Source: Anaerocolumna sp. AGMB13025
GTDB lineage: Bacteria > Bacillota > Clostridia > Lachnospirales > Lachnospiraceae
DNA: 64,000 bases
Direction: 5' to 3'
Assembly (NCBI RefSeq): GCF_029689925.1
Contig: NZ_CP121445.1
Location: 4,820,501 to 4,884,500 of the forward strand
Each line of letters begins with the position of its first letter. Within the stretch, counting starts at the first letter, position 1. Of this stretch, positions 8,932 to 16,931 are shown piece by piece. The notes beneath the pieces were generated by a model. The model saw only the letters and a program-made list of their open reading frames with translations, had not been told where the DNA came from and made no database searches. A program made the position numbers and the translations under genes.

Positions 8932-10587
8932 TTACATATCTTTCTTGTGTAGTAGTACCACGGTCTCCACATGTGAAGTCCCAGGAAACATATCCACAGG
9001 TATAATTCTTTCAACCTTATATCTATTCTTAACCAAATACCCCATATCCCTTTCTAAAGTTTCAGGATTACAGGATATATAAACAATTTTCCCAGGAGCC
9101 AGGGTACACAAAGAATTAAGAAATTTCTCATCACTTCCGGCTCTGGGGGGATCCATGAATACTACCTCAACGGATTGATCCTGAGCTGCCATCTGGCTCA
9201 TAAATTCACCGGCATCTTTATTATAAAAATCCACATTGGTTATTTTATTTCTGCCTGCATTGGTTTTGGCATCACGGACAGCATCGGAATTTAATTCAAC
9301 TCCAATTACTTTTTTGACATGCTCGCTTGCAATTAAACCAATCGTACCAATCCCGCAGTAAGCATCTACAATAGTCTCCTTACCGGTAAGGTCTGCCAGT
9401 TCGATTGCTTTTCCATACAGGATTTCAGTCTGGATCGTATTTACCTGGTAGAAGGATTTAGGGGAGATACGGAATACTTTGCCGCATAAGGTATCTTCGA
9501 TATAGCCTTTTCCATAGATAACCTGCTCTTTCTCACCTAGAACCATGCTGGTTCGCTTATCATTCACATTTAGAACAATTGTTGTAATCTCAGGATGCTT
9601 CTTTAACAGAGCTTTAATGAAATTGCTTTTGGAGGGAAGTATTGGTGAGGAAAGTACTAATACTACCATGATCTGTCCGCTGTGAAAGCCTTTACGGATT
9701 AGGACATGACGAAGCAGTCCAAAATCTGTGTCTTCATCATAAGTCTTGATTTTAAAAGATTTAAGCATACCTCTGATTGTTCCGATTATGGCATCTGCCT
9801 GCTGGTCTTCGATCATACAGCTTTCTACCGGCACTACTCTGTGGGTTCCGGCTTCATAGACTCCTGATATGGGATTTCCTTTTTTGTCATGGTCAAAGAC
9901 TGCGTGTACTTTATTCCTGTAATGATACGGATTCTCCATGCCAATAATAGTCTCTACTTTGGCAAATTTTCCAAGAAGACCTTCTACTTGTTTCTGTTTG
10001 GTTTTAAGCTGTTGTTCATAACTTAAATCAAGGATTTGACAACCTCCGCATTTATACAGGACAGGGCATAGGGATTTTTTATTGTTCTTCGTATCATTAT
10101 TATTCATATCATTGTTTTTCCCAGAGATTTTTCCTCTTTGATTCGATTTATTATACTTCTCGGCTCTATTTTTACCCTGCTGCCTGTTGTTTTCTTCATA
10201 TTTGTTATTCATTTCCGATTTATTTTTACTTTCGACTCTACTACTACTTTCTGCTATGTTCCTACTGTCTGACCTGTTTTTACTCTCAGGTCTACTTTTA
10301 CTCTCTAATCTATATTTACTATCTAGTCTATTTTTACTATCTGATCTATTTTTGCTATCTGGTCTATTTTTGTTTTCTGATCTATTTTTGCTATCTGGTC
10401 TATTTTTGTTTTCTGATCTATTTTTGATTTCCGATCTATTTTTGCTTTCATTTCTGTTGCTATTTTCAGAATAATTAACCAGTCGTTCAATATTATCTGA
10501 TCCGTTTTTACTTCCCATTATCCTACTACCTGCTTTTCTTTCTTTCGGCATCTTCTTATCCCCATTTATCTTTCTATTTACTGGCAT
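8932..10587 (-). CDS. 23S rRNA (uracil-5-)-methyltransferase, RlmD/RlmCD type, with repetitive N-terminal extension
   Basis: 551 residues. From about residue 172 on it is a standard TrmA/RlmD-type enzyme that methylates C5 of uridine using SAM. The iron-sulfur motif CPVLYKCGGC gives Cys174, 180 and 183, with a later Cys in the central part. VDAYCGIGTIG binds SAM, MDPPRAG follows, and YISCNPETLERD carries the catalytic Cys. The first 170 residues are unlike the family: a basic, asparagine-rich region containing 14 hexapeptides of the form [DE]-[SN]-K-N-R-[SP] at about 41-124. The start ATG at 10585-10587 has an AAGGAG site that lies inside the end of the upstream radical SAM gene, so the two are coupled. 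The charged tail may hold the enzyme on RNA or ribosomes; that is inference. Confidence 0.9.
   Translation of the reverse strand: MPVNRKINGDKKMPKERKAGSRIMGSKNGSDNIERLVNYSENSNRNESKNRSEIKNRSENKNRPDSKNRSENKNRPDSKNRSDSKNRLDSKYRLESKSRPESKNRSDSRNIAESSSRVESKNKSEMNNKYEENNRQQGKNRAEKYNKSNQRGKISGKNNDMNNNDTKNNKKSLCPVLYKCGGCQILDLSYEQQLKTKQKQVEGLLGKFAKVETIIGMENPYHYRNKVHAVFDHDKKGNPISGVYEAGTHRVVPVESCMIEDQQADAIIGTIRGMLKSFKIKTYDEDTDFGLLRHVLIRKGFHSGQIMVVLVLSSPILPSKSNFIKALLKKHPEITTIVLNVNDKRTSMVLGEKEQVIYGKGYIEDTLCGKVFRISPKSFYQVNTIQTEILYGKAIELADLTGKETIVDAYCGIGTIGLIASEHVKKVIGVELNSDAVRDAKTNAGRNKITNVDFYNKDAGEFMSQMAAQDQSVEVVFMDPPRAGSDEKFLNSLCTLAPGKIVYISCNPETLERDMGYLVKNRYKVERIIPVDMFPGTSHVETVVLLHKKDM
10216..10467 (-). 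repeat. 18-nt coding tandem repeat (14 hexapeptide units)
   Basis: Fourteen imperfect 18-nt units run in frame through the 5' part of the methyltransferase gene and encode [DE]-[SN]-K-N-R-x hexapeptides. Unit variants alternate (for example SKNRS with NKNRP), which suggests both duplication of two-unit blocks and point drift. Confidence 0.9.
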
Positions 10588-10588
10588 G

Positions 10589-11491
10589 TTAAACTCCTTC
10601 TTCGTTAAATTCCGGGATAAAACTTTCTGCTGCTGTTTCTCCCTCTTGGATAAAACCATTTTCTACGCCTAAGTACAGTGCGTAATCTACCAGCTCCTCA
10701 TATTCTTGGGGCGTTACTTTACGATTTATCTCCGTATAAGCTTTCACCTGCGAGAGGGGGGTATATTGGTTCATGATACTAATATATATTTTATCGCCAA
10801 AGGTATCATATAAATACTCCAGGATATCTTTTGAATCCATTAGATATCCGGGTAGAGTTAAGTGTCTTACAATTACCCCTTTAGTCATGATTCCTTCTTC
10901 ATTAAAGTCAGGTTCTCCTACCTGATTCACCATTTCAAGGATTGCTTCTGAGGCATAGTTAAAATAGTCAGGTGCATTGGAATAACGTTTACTGATTTCT
11001 CCTGACTTATATTTTAAATCAGGCAGATAAACATCTACGTAGCCGCTTAACAGCTTTATGGTCTCAACTTTTTCATATCCACTGGTGTTATATACGATTG
11101 GCAGATACAAGCCTTTTCTTTTAGCAGTAATTAACGCTTCAATAATCTGGGGCACATAGTGGCTTGGAGTAACCAGATTAATGTTATTGGCACCCTTTTC
11201 TTGAAGTTCCAGAAAGATATCAGACAGACGCTCTGTGGTAATCTTCCTGCCTGCCAGACCTTTTGCAATCTTTTGGTTCTGGCAATAGACACAGCCCAAG
11301 GAACAACCGGAAAAGAACACCGTTCCAGAGCCCTTCTCACCTGAGATGCAGGGTTCTTCCCACATATGTAAGGCCGCCCGTGCTACTACGACCTTTGCTG
11401 CCTCTCTGCACATTCCTATTTGACCCAGAGTCCGGTTGGCATGGCACTCTCTTGGACATAGTGTGCAGTCTTCCAGTATATTTTTATTCAT
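10589..11491 (-). CDS. PflX-like radical SAM protein
   Basis: 300 residues of the radical SAM superfamily, similar to proteins annotated as pyruvate formate-lyase-activating-enzyme homologues (PflX, COG1313). The cluster motif CSLGCVYC places Cys at 63, 67 and 70. Four more Cys in the first 28 residues (9, 12, 16, 28) could bind a second metal centre, as is usual for this family. TPSHYVPQI and YNTSGYEKVE are characteristic. The substrate is not known for this group. It is translationally linked to the methyltransferase: the stop at 10589 is one base from the next ATG. The link might reflect shared RNA or translation biology or be accidental. Confidence 0.85.
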   Translation of the reverse strand: MNKNILEDCTLCPRECHANRTLGQIGMCREAAKVVVARAALHMWEEPCISGEKGSGTVFFSGCSLGCVYCQNQKIAKGLAGRKITTERLSDIFLELQEKGANNINLVTPSHYVPQIIEALITAKRKGLYLPIVYNTSGYEKVETIKLLSGYVDVYLPDLKYKSGEISKRYSNAPDYFNYASEAILEMVNQVGEPDFNEEGIMTKGVIVRHLTLPGYLMDSKDILEYLYDTFGDKIYISIMNQYTPLSQVKAYTEINRKVTPQEYEELVDYALYLGVENGFIQEGETAAESFIPEFNEEGV

Positions 11492-11651
11492 CTTATTCTT
11501 TCCTTAATCTATTTTAATACTTATTTTGGGTAGTAACTCTATTTTGCGCCATACTATTTTGATGCAAACAAATTTCGATACATCAGTATTTTAACACCGA
11601 GTATCTTAATGCAAACGTATTTTGATAGTAAAATTTTTTTAATTTACTTTT

Positions 11652-12125
11652 TTATAATATCATTTCAAATTCGATTTCATGTTTTAAAGGTATTCCATAC
11701 TCCCCGATTAAAGGTATTGCAGGCTTAATGCTCCTTGAGATATCCATGGCATTTGGATATACTCGGATCATGTCAAAGCCTCTCTTTTGATAAAACTTGA
11801 GGGCATTCATGTTGTCATTGGTAGTAATTAGTTTCAACTTAGTACAGTTTTGCTGTTTTGCATTCTCCTTTACCAGATTAATCAGACTGGTTCCGGTTCC
11901 CTGATTTTCCTTTATGCTTGCCAATGACATGATTTCGCATTCACCGTCTTGTATCCGGTAGGTTATGAAACCGGTTATTTCCTCTTGTTCCATTGCCGTA
12001 AATCCCTCCAATACCGAGGTATCCACTACTTCTCCCCGTACTATTATATCAGTCGAATACCACAGGGATCTGATTAAATCATTTACCTGCTGTCTGTTTT
12101 CGCCATTGATTGGTATTAGCTCCAT
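11652..12125 (-). CDS. GNAT-family N-acetyltransferase
   Basis: 157 residues with a GNAT fold. The acetyl-CoA loop is ENQGTGTSLINLV at about 73-85, a variant of the Q/R-x-x-G-x-G/A motif. It is followed by NDNMNALKFYQKRGF, the conserved C-terminal Asn-x-x-Ala-x-x-Phe-Tyr-x-x-x-Gly-Phe motif. An AGGGGG ribosome site precedes the ATG. It acts in the cytoplasm on an unidentified amine. It stands alone between AT-rich spacers. Confidence 0.88.
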   Translation of the reverse strand: MELIPINGENRQQVNDLIRSLWYSTDIIVRGEVVDTSVLEGFTAMEQEEITGFITYRIQDGECEIMSLASIKENQGTGTSLINLVKENAKQQNCTKLKLITTNDNMNALKFYQKRGFDMIRVYPNAMDISRSIKPAIPLIGEYGIPLKHEIEFEMIL

Positions 12126-12323
12126 TGTAATTCCCCCTAATATTCTCCAAGCTTTTTATAGTTATAAAATCCTTACGTTACTATATCTTTCATTACTATA
12201 TCTTTCGTTATTTTAAATATATCTTAATTTACAAATTGATACAATCTATTTCTTACTTTAACCTATTTTCACCGGATAATTATATTACAATAGATAGGAT
12301 AAAATATTTTTAGTCTACTCCCT

Positions 12324-12896
12324 TTACACCTTCAATTTTCTGGTAAAGGTATGGTCATTTATGCCTGAATCAAGGGTAGCGGTATATCTGATGTATTTAT
12401 TCATGGAGGACTCTATGTTTTTATCTGCGGTATGAAATTTCGAATAAGGAAGTCCGCTTTTTATAGCTTCACTGCCAAGTATTATAAATGTAACACGTCC
12501 CTCCTCCTCAGGAGAAAAATTGCTGATTTCGTAATTATCCTGGTCTGTAAAACCCAATAGCATAATTCTTCCATTTTCAATTCCTGCTGCCAGGAAGGAT
12601 ACCATTTTCTTATCCTCATTCATCGCTTTGGCAACCTCACACAAATCATAGATGACAGTTGTCGGTCGCAGCGCATTAACATCCACCTGGGCTGTACTTG
12701 CTAATCTTAGATATTCCTTTACTATTAATTCACAATACTCTATATTACCGTAAAAACCAACTATACATTGGGCATTCAGAATTATCATCTGTTCGTGGTC
12801 CTGGCTAGTCTTTGATTCTATGTCCCGATTGATTACCAATCCGTCACTTTTTACCACTACTCTTGACATATTGGCTACTGCTACTACTATACTCAT
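12324..12896 (-). CDS. Proteasome/HslV-fold (Ntn hydrolase-like) protein
   Basis: 190 residues, starting MSIVVAVANMSRVVVKSDG at ATG 12894-12896, which follows AGGAGA; the longer reading of nine residues has no ribosome site. After removal of Met the pattern S-I-V-V-A-V...V-V-V-K-S-D-G lines up with the first two strands of HslV and 20S beta subunits. The new N-terminal residue would be Ser1, and Asp17 is in place, whereas the position matching catalytic Lys33 appears to be Glu. The central IVGFYGN matches the glycine-rich turn of the fold. It could be a degenerate or atypical protease or a structural relative; no HslU-like ATPase is adjacent. Assignment is from pattern only. Confidence 0.6.
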   Translation of the reverse strand: MSIVVAVANMSRVVVKSDGLVINRDIESKTSQDHEQMIILNAQCIVGFYGNIEYCELIVKEYLRLASTAQVDVNALRPTTVIYDLCEVAKAMNEDKKMVSFLAAGIENGRIMLLGFTDQDNYEISNFSPEEEGRVTFIILGSEAIKSGLPYSKFHTADKNIESSMNKYIRYTATLDSGINDHTFTRKLKV

Positions 12897-12959
12897 GGGT
12901 TTTCTCCTAATATCTTTAAACATTTCTTTCGTACTGATGTTTTCTGTTTAATTCTTCTC

Positions 12960-13225
12960 AGAATAATTTTCTAAAGATGTTTTCTTCAAAATGAGTTCAT
13001 CAAAATGAGTTTTCCAAGCTGATTTTTTCGAGCTAATTTTTTCAAGCTGATTTCTCCAAACTGATTTCTTCAAGCTGATTTCTTCAGGCTGATTTCTTCG
13101 AGCTAATTTTTTCAAGCTGATTTCTCTAAGCTAATTTCTTAAAGCTATTTCTTCAAGCTTATTTTGTCAAGTTTATTTCTCTAAATTCTTCAAATTGATT
13201 TCTCCATGTTGATTTCTTCTAAGTC
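12960..13225. repeat. Degenerate 15-nt tandem-repeat array
   Basis: About 17 imperfect copies of a 15-nt unit close to TTCAAGCTGATTTCT fill most of the gap between the Ntn-fold gene and the MFS gene. No ribosome site or long frame uses them. The array lies directly upstream of the Ntn-fold gene. Confidence 0.85.
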
Positions 13226-13310
13226 CTCGAATAACACTAAAACCGTTCCTTTAATAAAATACCTCATTATTCCGTTTCATTCTCCCACAAATCCCAGTAA
13301 TGAAAAAAGA

Positions 13311-13355
13311 AAGGGATCTTATGCATTATTATATAATAATACAAAAGTTCCCCTT
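13311..13355 (-). terminator. Terminator candidate of the arsR-like/MFS operon
   Basis: An imperfect hairpin, AAGGG...ATTATT pairing with AATAAT...CCCTT, is followed on the minus strand by TTCTTTTTT. It lies about 45 nt after the MFS stop codon. Confidence 0.55.
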
Positions 13356-13398
13356 CATCAATAAGAATCAATAGAAAACACTAATCTTATTCCACTTT

Positions 13399-14598
13399 TT
13401 AACTTTCTGCCTCTAAGGCACTTTTCTTATAAGTAATTACGGTAACAAAAAGCGCATACCCGGCTAAAAGCAGACCGGTAACAATCCATATTCCTTTTAT
13501 CTGAAGATAACTTATCATTATGCTGCTGAACAGAGAAGACACCATAACACCAATCTGGGTAATCAGGGAGCTTAGTGAAAGCACACTTGCCCTCATACTA
13601 CTCGGGGTATACTGGTTAATCAACGTATTCTCTGCCACATTACCGACGCCAAGTACAAAATAAATAACTGCATATCCAAGGATATAGCCGGCACTGCTGC
13701 TTTGAAGAGCAAAAATCACAATACAGATACCTAATACAATCCGGTTTATATTATAGACCTTCCACTTATGATTATTAAACTGCTGTAATAACTTATGGGC
13801 AGCCGTATTGCCGGAAACAGAGGCTACGAAACCGAAGAAGGTAATTATCCCAAGGAGCCAGACACTGCCAGTAAGACCTGCTATCTGGGTAAATGCAGGC
13901 TGCCAGTAAGTTTCTATGGTGATTAAAAAGAAACCTAAAAAGAAAACACCAGCAAATATTAGTTTAAAATTGGGAGTAGAAAATACAATCTCTTTTCCCA
14001 GCCTTATATGTTCCGTAAGTGGTATCCGCTCTGTTTCTTTTTCCTTTTGTATCTCTTTTATAAAGAGAACGCAAAGTACCAGCACGACAATTGTTAAACC
14101 TGCCCGAAGTATGATATTCATCGTATAATTGCCGCTCAGATAAGAGATTACCCCACCTGCAATTCCTCCAACTGCCAGACCAATTCCTTCCAGTATTGCT
14201 AAGCGGGAAGTTACTTTTGACAGGAAATCTTCTCCCTTACTTACCAGTGCCTGGTCTATGATTAATGCGTCCAAACTACCGGAAGCAAAGGAACGGCTCA
14301 AACCGTTGCAGATAATGACAAATATCAGCCATATCATATTATTAGACAATAACAGCAGTACCATGGACAAAAATTGAAAGATACAGGAAATCAGGAACAC
14401 ATTTTTCCGTCCGAACAAATCTGCACATATTCCGCTGGGCAGTTCAACGCACAATACCGTTATCGCATACAAAGCGATTAATATGGGAAGTGTCTTTAGG
14501 CTCGCTCCCCGCTCTAGTAAAATCAGGTTTAATACAGGCAAGATTATTCCTAAAGAAAAATTGTTCATCAGAATAATAATCTGGGAAATCTTAGCCAT
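13399..14598 (-). CDS. MFS transporter
   Basis: 399 residues with about 12 hydrophobic helices, the typical length of a major facilitator. The cytoplasmic loop after helix 2 has CADLFGRKNVFL, the loop 2-3 motif of drug/H+ antiporter-like MFS proteins. The start overlaps the last codons of the upstream ArsR-type regulator gene, with GGAGG just before it, so the pair is an operon. The regulator probably controls the exporter. The substrate, perhaps a toxic compound, cannot be read from sequence. Confidence 0.88.
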   Translation of the reverse strand: MAKISQIIILMNNFSLGIILPVLNLILLERGASLKTLPILIALYAITVLCVELPSGICADLFGRKNVFLISCIFQFLSMVLLLLSNNMIWLIFVIICNGLSRSFASGSLDALIIDQALVSKGEDFLSKVTSRLAILEGIGLAVGGIAGGVISYLSGNYTMNIILRAGLTIVVLVLCVLFIKEIQKEKETERIPLTEHIRLGKEIVFSTPNFKLIFAGVFFLGFFLITIETYWQPAFTQIAGLTGSVWLLGIITFFGFVASVSGNTAAHKLLQQFNNHKWKVYNINRIVLGICIVIFALQSSSAGYILGYAVIYFVLGVGNVAENTLINQYTPSSMRASVLSLSSLITQIGVMVSSLFSSIMISYLQIKGIWIVTGLLLAGYALFVTVITYKKSALEAES

Positions 14599-15187
14599 CT
14601 ATTTCCTCCTTGGCATTGTATAGTATCAATGCATATTCATATGGCGTGCGTTCTTTCGATGGTTTGGAATGACTCTGTATATATTCCATGATTATTTTCA
14701 TAAGCTCTACAGATTCCTCATCGGTCAGATGGAGGACACCGGTTAAGGTATCTCCCCATTTTTGCAGCTTAGTTAAATCCGTATCCTCTGCTTCCATATC
14801 TTTTAATGTCTCATTCTGAAGCAATCGTTCTTTTTTCGCTACAAACCCTTTAAATATCTGGAAGATTTTCTCCTGCATTAAAGCTTCCCTTAAGTAAATG
14901 GAATCATCATTCAGTTCCATTCCAATCTGGACAACTACATAGGTCGGTTTATAAAAACTTGCAGTAATCCCATTAATAAGTTCTGTGTGATCCAGTTCAA
15001 TCACTCCTAGTGATAACAGCTTCTTTATATGATGCTGGGTTCCGGAAGCAGAGATATTAAGTTTATCTGCCAGCATTTTAGGTGTCATGGGAATCTTTGA
15101 TAATTCCAGCTCTCTTATTAACTGCTGCCTCACCGGATTCATGTAGATTTCCAGTTCTTTTTTGGTGGTAAGTTTCACTCTTTCCAT
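14591..15187 (-). CDS. ArsR-type winged-helix regulator
   Basis: About 198 residues. The N-terminal winged helix contains MTPKMLADKLNISASGTQHHIKKL, typical of ArsR/GntR-like HTH proteins, followed by a helical C-terminal region of unknown ligand. A longer frame starts with TTG at 15227-15229, but this lies immediately downstream of the -10 box and would precede the transcript start, so I prefer ATG 15185-15187 even though its ribosome site is weak. It is translationally overlapped with the MFS gene. A 9-bp inverted repeat flanking the -10 box suggests autoregulation. Exact start remains uncertain. Confidence 0.75.
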   Translation of the reverse strand: MERVKLTTKKELEIYMNPVRQQLIRELELSKIPMTPKMLADKLNISASGTQHHIKKLLSLGVIELDHTELINGITASFYKPTYVVVQIGMELNDDSIYLREALMQEKIFQIFKGFVAKKERLLQNETLKDMEAEDTDLTKLQKWGDTLTGVLHLTDEESVELMKIIMEYIQSHSKPSKERTPYEYALILYNAKEEIDG

Positions 15188-15220
15188 AATTTTAGTCTCG
15201 ACTTTCTTTGATTCATTATC

Positions 15221-15259
15221 ATTACACAAATTATAACATTACGCATTGTGTAATGTCAA
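15221..15259 (-). promoter_or_regulatory. Promoter and operator of the ArsR-type/MFS operon
   Basis: Minus-strand TTGACA (complement of 15254-15259) and TATAAT (complement of 15230-15235) are 18 nt apart. ATTACACAA (15221-15229) and TTGTGTAAT (15246-15254) form a perfect 9-bp inverted repeat around the -10 box, and ACATTAC/GTAATGT (15236-15242 and 15250-15256) form a second overlapping one. Confidence 0.7.
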
Positions 15260-15349
15260 CATAAAAGTATTTTACTAAAAAAACAAGTCCGACAAAATAC
15301 CATTATCTACATTGAAAATCTCCTCCGGGGAGAGGGGGTGATACTTTAG

Positions 15350-15475
15350 TGGCTTACATTGCTTTAGAGACTTGCTAGGCTTTTGAGACTTGCATAGCTT
15401 TAGAAGCATACATTGCTTTAAGGCTAGCCTGGCTTTTGAGGCTTGCTTGGCTTTTGAGGCTAGTAATGTCCTTAG
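15350..15475. repeat. Degenerate 18-nt tandem-repeat array
   Basis: Six to seven imperfect copies of an 18-nt unit close to TTGCTTGGCTTTTGAGGC lie between the hydrolase stop and the ArsR-type promoter. The unit is unrelated to the other arrays. Confidence 0.8.
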
Positions 15476-15491
15476 TTTTATCAGCAAATTA

Positions 15492-16310
15492 TTAAAATCT
15501 TGACAGCCATCCTATTATCCGCTTAATAACTTCATTATATCTCTGTCCTATCAAAAGCCCCGTATGAGTAGTCTTTTCGAATCCCATATATTCTGCATGT
15601 AAGTGCCCTGCTTCTGCCATACCCCTGACTTCATCCTCCTCACAGCCTATAGCTTTAATAACCAGGCAAGGGAAGGTAAAAAGGCTGCTGTTAATAGATA
15701 TCCCCTCTTTTGCCCCAAAAGGTATGGAACTTTTTAAGAGAGTGAGTGAAGATTCCATGGACAGATATTTTCTTTGAAATGCAATATCCTCCGGTGATTC
15801 ATCTATGCTGCTGATTTCTTCCCGTTCCGGCGCCTGTGCTACATTACCGCAAGTAGGGATTTCCAAATCTTTATAAGGAACTTTTTCATACACCTGTTTA
15901 CTGATGCTGGAATCAATTAGTATCAAACCTGATAGTTTTTGGGTTTCAGCTATTTTCTGGCACAAGATTCCACCCATGCTAAAACCGATTAAGACCGGTG
16001 GTTCATTGCACACAGCTATTACTTCTTTTATATCCTCTAAATAATCCTCAAAAGTAATACGGGTCATATCCATAACCCTGCTTCTATAGTGACTTCTCAG
16101 GTTCATGACATAACAGTTCCAGCCATCATCTTCAAAATGCGGTATGTATTTACTCCACATCCAGCTTCCGGTATAAGCGCCATGTACAAATAGCAGCGGG
16201 GGGCGTTCTTTACTTTTATCTTTCTTTCCTTCGTATATCTCCAGAAAAAGATCATTATTACCAATAAACCGTTCCATGTGTTTTGGTAACATCTTCGTAT
16301 AGTCCTTCAT
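15492..16310 (-). CDS. Alpha/beta hydrolase
   Basis: 272 residues. The oxyanion-hole strand is FVHGAYTGSW (41-50) and the nucleophile elbow is GFSMGG with Ser111, the GxSxG motif. The C-terminal HTGLLIG supplies the probable catalytic His. No signal peptide, so cytoplasmic. It resembles small esterases or lactonases; the substrate is unknown. AGGAGG precedes the ATG. A perfect 20-bp palindrome 73 nt upstream also occurs in the promoter of the upstream marR gene, so the hydrolase is probably under MarR control and may detoxify the compound sensed. Confidence 0.85.
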   Translation of the reverse strand: MKDYTKMLPKHMERFIGNNDLFLEIYEGKKDKSKERPPLLFVHGAYTGSWMWSKYIPHFEDDGWNCYVMNLRSHYRSRVMDMTRITFEDYLEDIKEVIAVCNEPPVLIGFSMGGILCQKIAETQKLSGLILIDSSISKQVYEKVPYKDLEIPTCGNVAQAPEREEISSIDESPEDIAFQRKYLSMESSLTLLKSSIPFGAKEGISINSSLFTFPCLVIKAIGCEEDEVRGMAEAGHLHAEYMGFEKTTHTGLLIGQRYNEVIKRIIGWLSRF

Positions 16311-16382
16311 ATTGTATCCTCCTAATAATAACTAATGAATTCACAAAAAATACCGACTGAAATTAGTCCATCTCTTTTCAAC

Positions 16383-16402
16383 ATAGTTTGATATCAAACT
16401 AT
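16383..16402. promoter_or_regulatory. MarR-type operator upstream of the hydrolase
   Basis: ATAGTTTGATATCAAACTAT is a perfect 20-bp palindrome between the marR stop and the hydrolase start. It differs by one base from the palindrome in the marR promoter at 16856-16875. Confidence 0.75.
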
Positions 16403-16422
16403 TTAGGTAAAATTTTTACCAC

Positions 16423-16845
16423 TTAAAAATTTCTATAAATCCGATTTAACAAATCAAACAGTTCCTCCTTCTCTTTTTCAGAAATACCCTCATAAAAAAC
16501 TGCCAGTACCTCTTTTGATATCTTCTCGAATACCGGCTTTAATTCATATCCTTTATCCGTTAAGGTAACATAAATAATCCTGGTATCAGCAGTATCTCTT
16601 TCTTTAACCACATACCCCAGTTTTACTAATTTGTCAACCAATGCCGTAACCGTAGACTTATCCCTGCCAATCTTAGAGGCAATTTCAGCCATAGTCATCT
16701 TGGATTTTCCAAAAAGGGCATGAATAATATCTCCATGGGAAGTTACAATATATTCAATCCCATGGGCTTCCATTTCGGATATGATTCTCCGGTTGACTTT
16801 TTCTCTTATTTTTGAAATGAGTGATATAATATCGTTTGGATTCAT
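16423..16845 (-). CDS. MarR-family regulator
   Basis: 140 residues with the MarR winged helix: MTMAEIASKIGRDKSTVTALVDKL is the recognition region, and the wing has GYVVKERDTADTRIIYVTLT with the conserved Asp-x-Arg. A dimer binding a palindrome is expected. The promoter TTGACA-N17-TATAAT carries the palindrome exactly between its boxes, and only 7 nt separate the -10 box from the ATG, so the message should be leaderless or nearly so. The likely regulon is marR itself plus the hydrolase. It lies just after kdpE but has its own promoter. Confidence 0.9.
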   Translation of the reverse strand: MNPNDIISLISKIREKVNRRIISEMEAHGIEYIVTSHGDIIHALFGKSKMTMAEIASKIGRDKSTVTALVDKLVKLGYVVKERDTADTRIIYVTLTDKGYELKPVFEKISKEVLAVFYEGISEKEKEELFDLLNRIYRNF

Positions 16846-16852
16846 AATCCTT

Positions 16853-16881
16853 ATTATAGTTTTATATCAAACTATTGTCAA
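16853..16881 (-). promoter_or_regulatory. marR promoter with operator in the spacer
   Basis: Minus strand: TTGACA (complement of 16876-16881), 17-nt spacer, TATAAT (complement of 16853-16858). The near-perfect palindrome at 16856-16875 fills the spacer and the edge of the -10 box. Confidence 0.8.
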
Positions 16882-16931
16882 TAGTCCAATAACATATTAT
16901 GAATCATAGTCCAATAACATATTATGAATCA
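16882..16931. repeat. Exact 25-bp tandem duplication at the kdpE 3' end
   Basis: A 25-nt segment (16882-16906) is repeated exactly and directly at 16907-16931. The second copy includes the last codons and stop of kdpE, so the first copy is an untranslated duplicate of the gene end lying next to the marR promoter. Confidence 0.85.

Noticed and set aside
10187..10474. Leu-rich open frame on the plus strand
   Set aside because: It is the mirror of the hexapeptide repeat in the methyltransferase gene; it has no ribosome site and its regularity comes from the repeat.
15275..15487. Lys-rich 70-codon frame
   Set aside because: It consists of the 18-nt intergenic repeat, has no ribosome site and resembles no protein.
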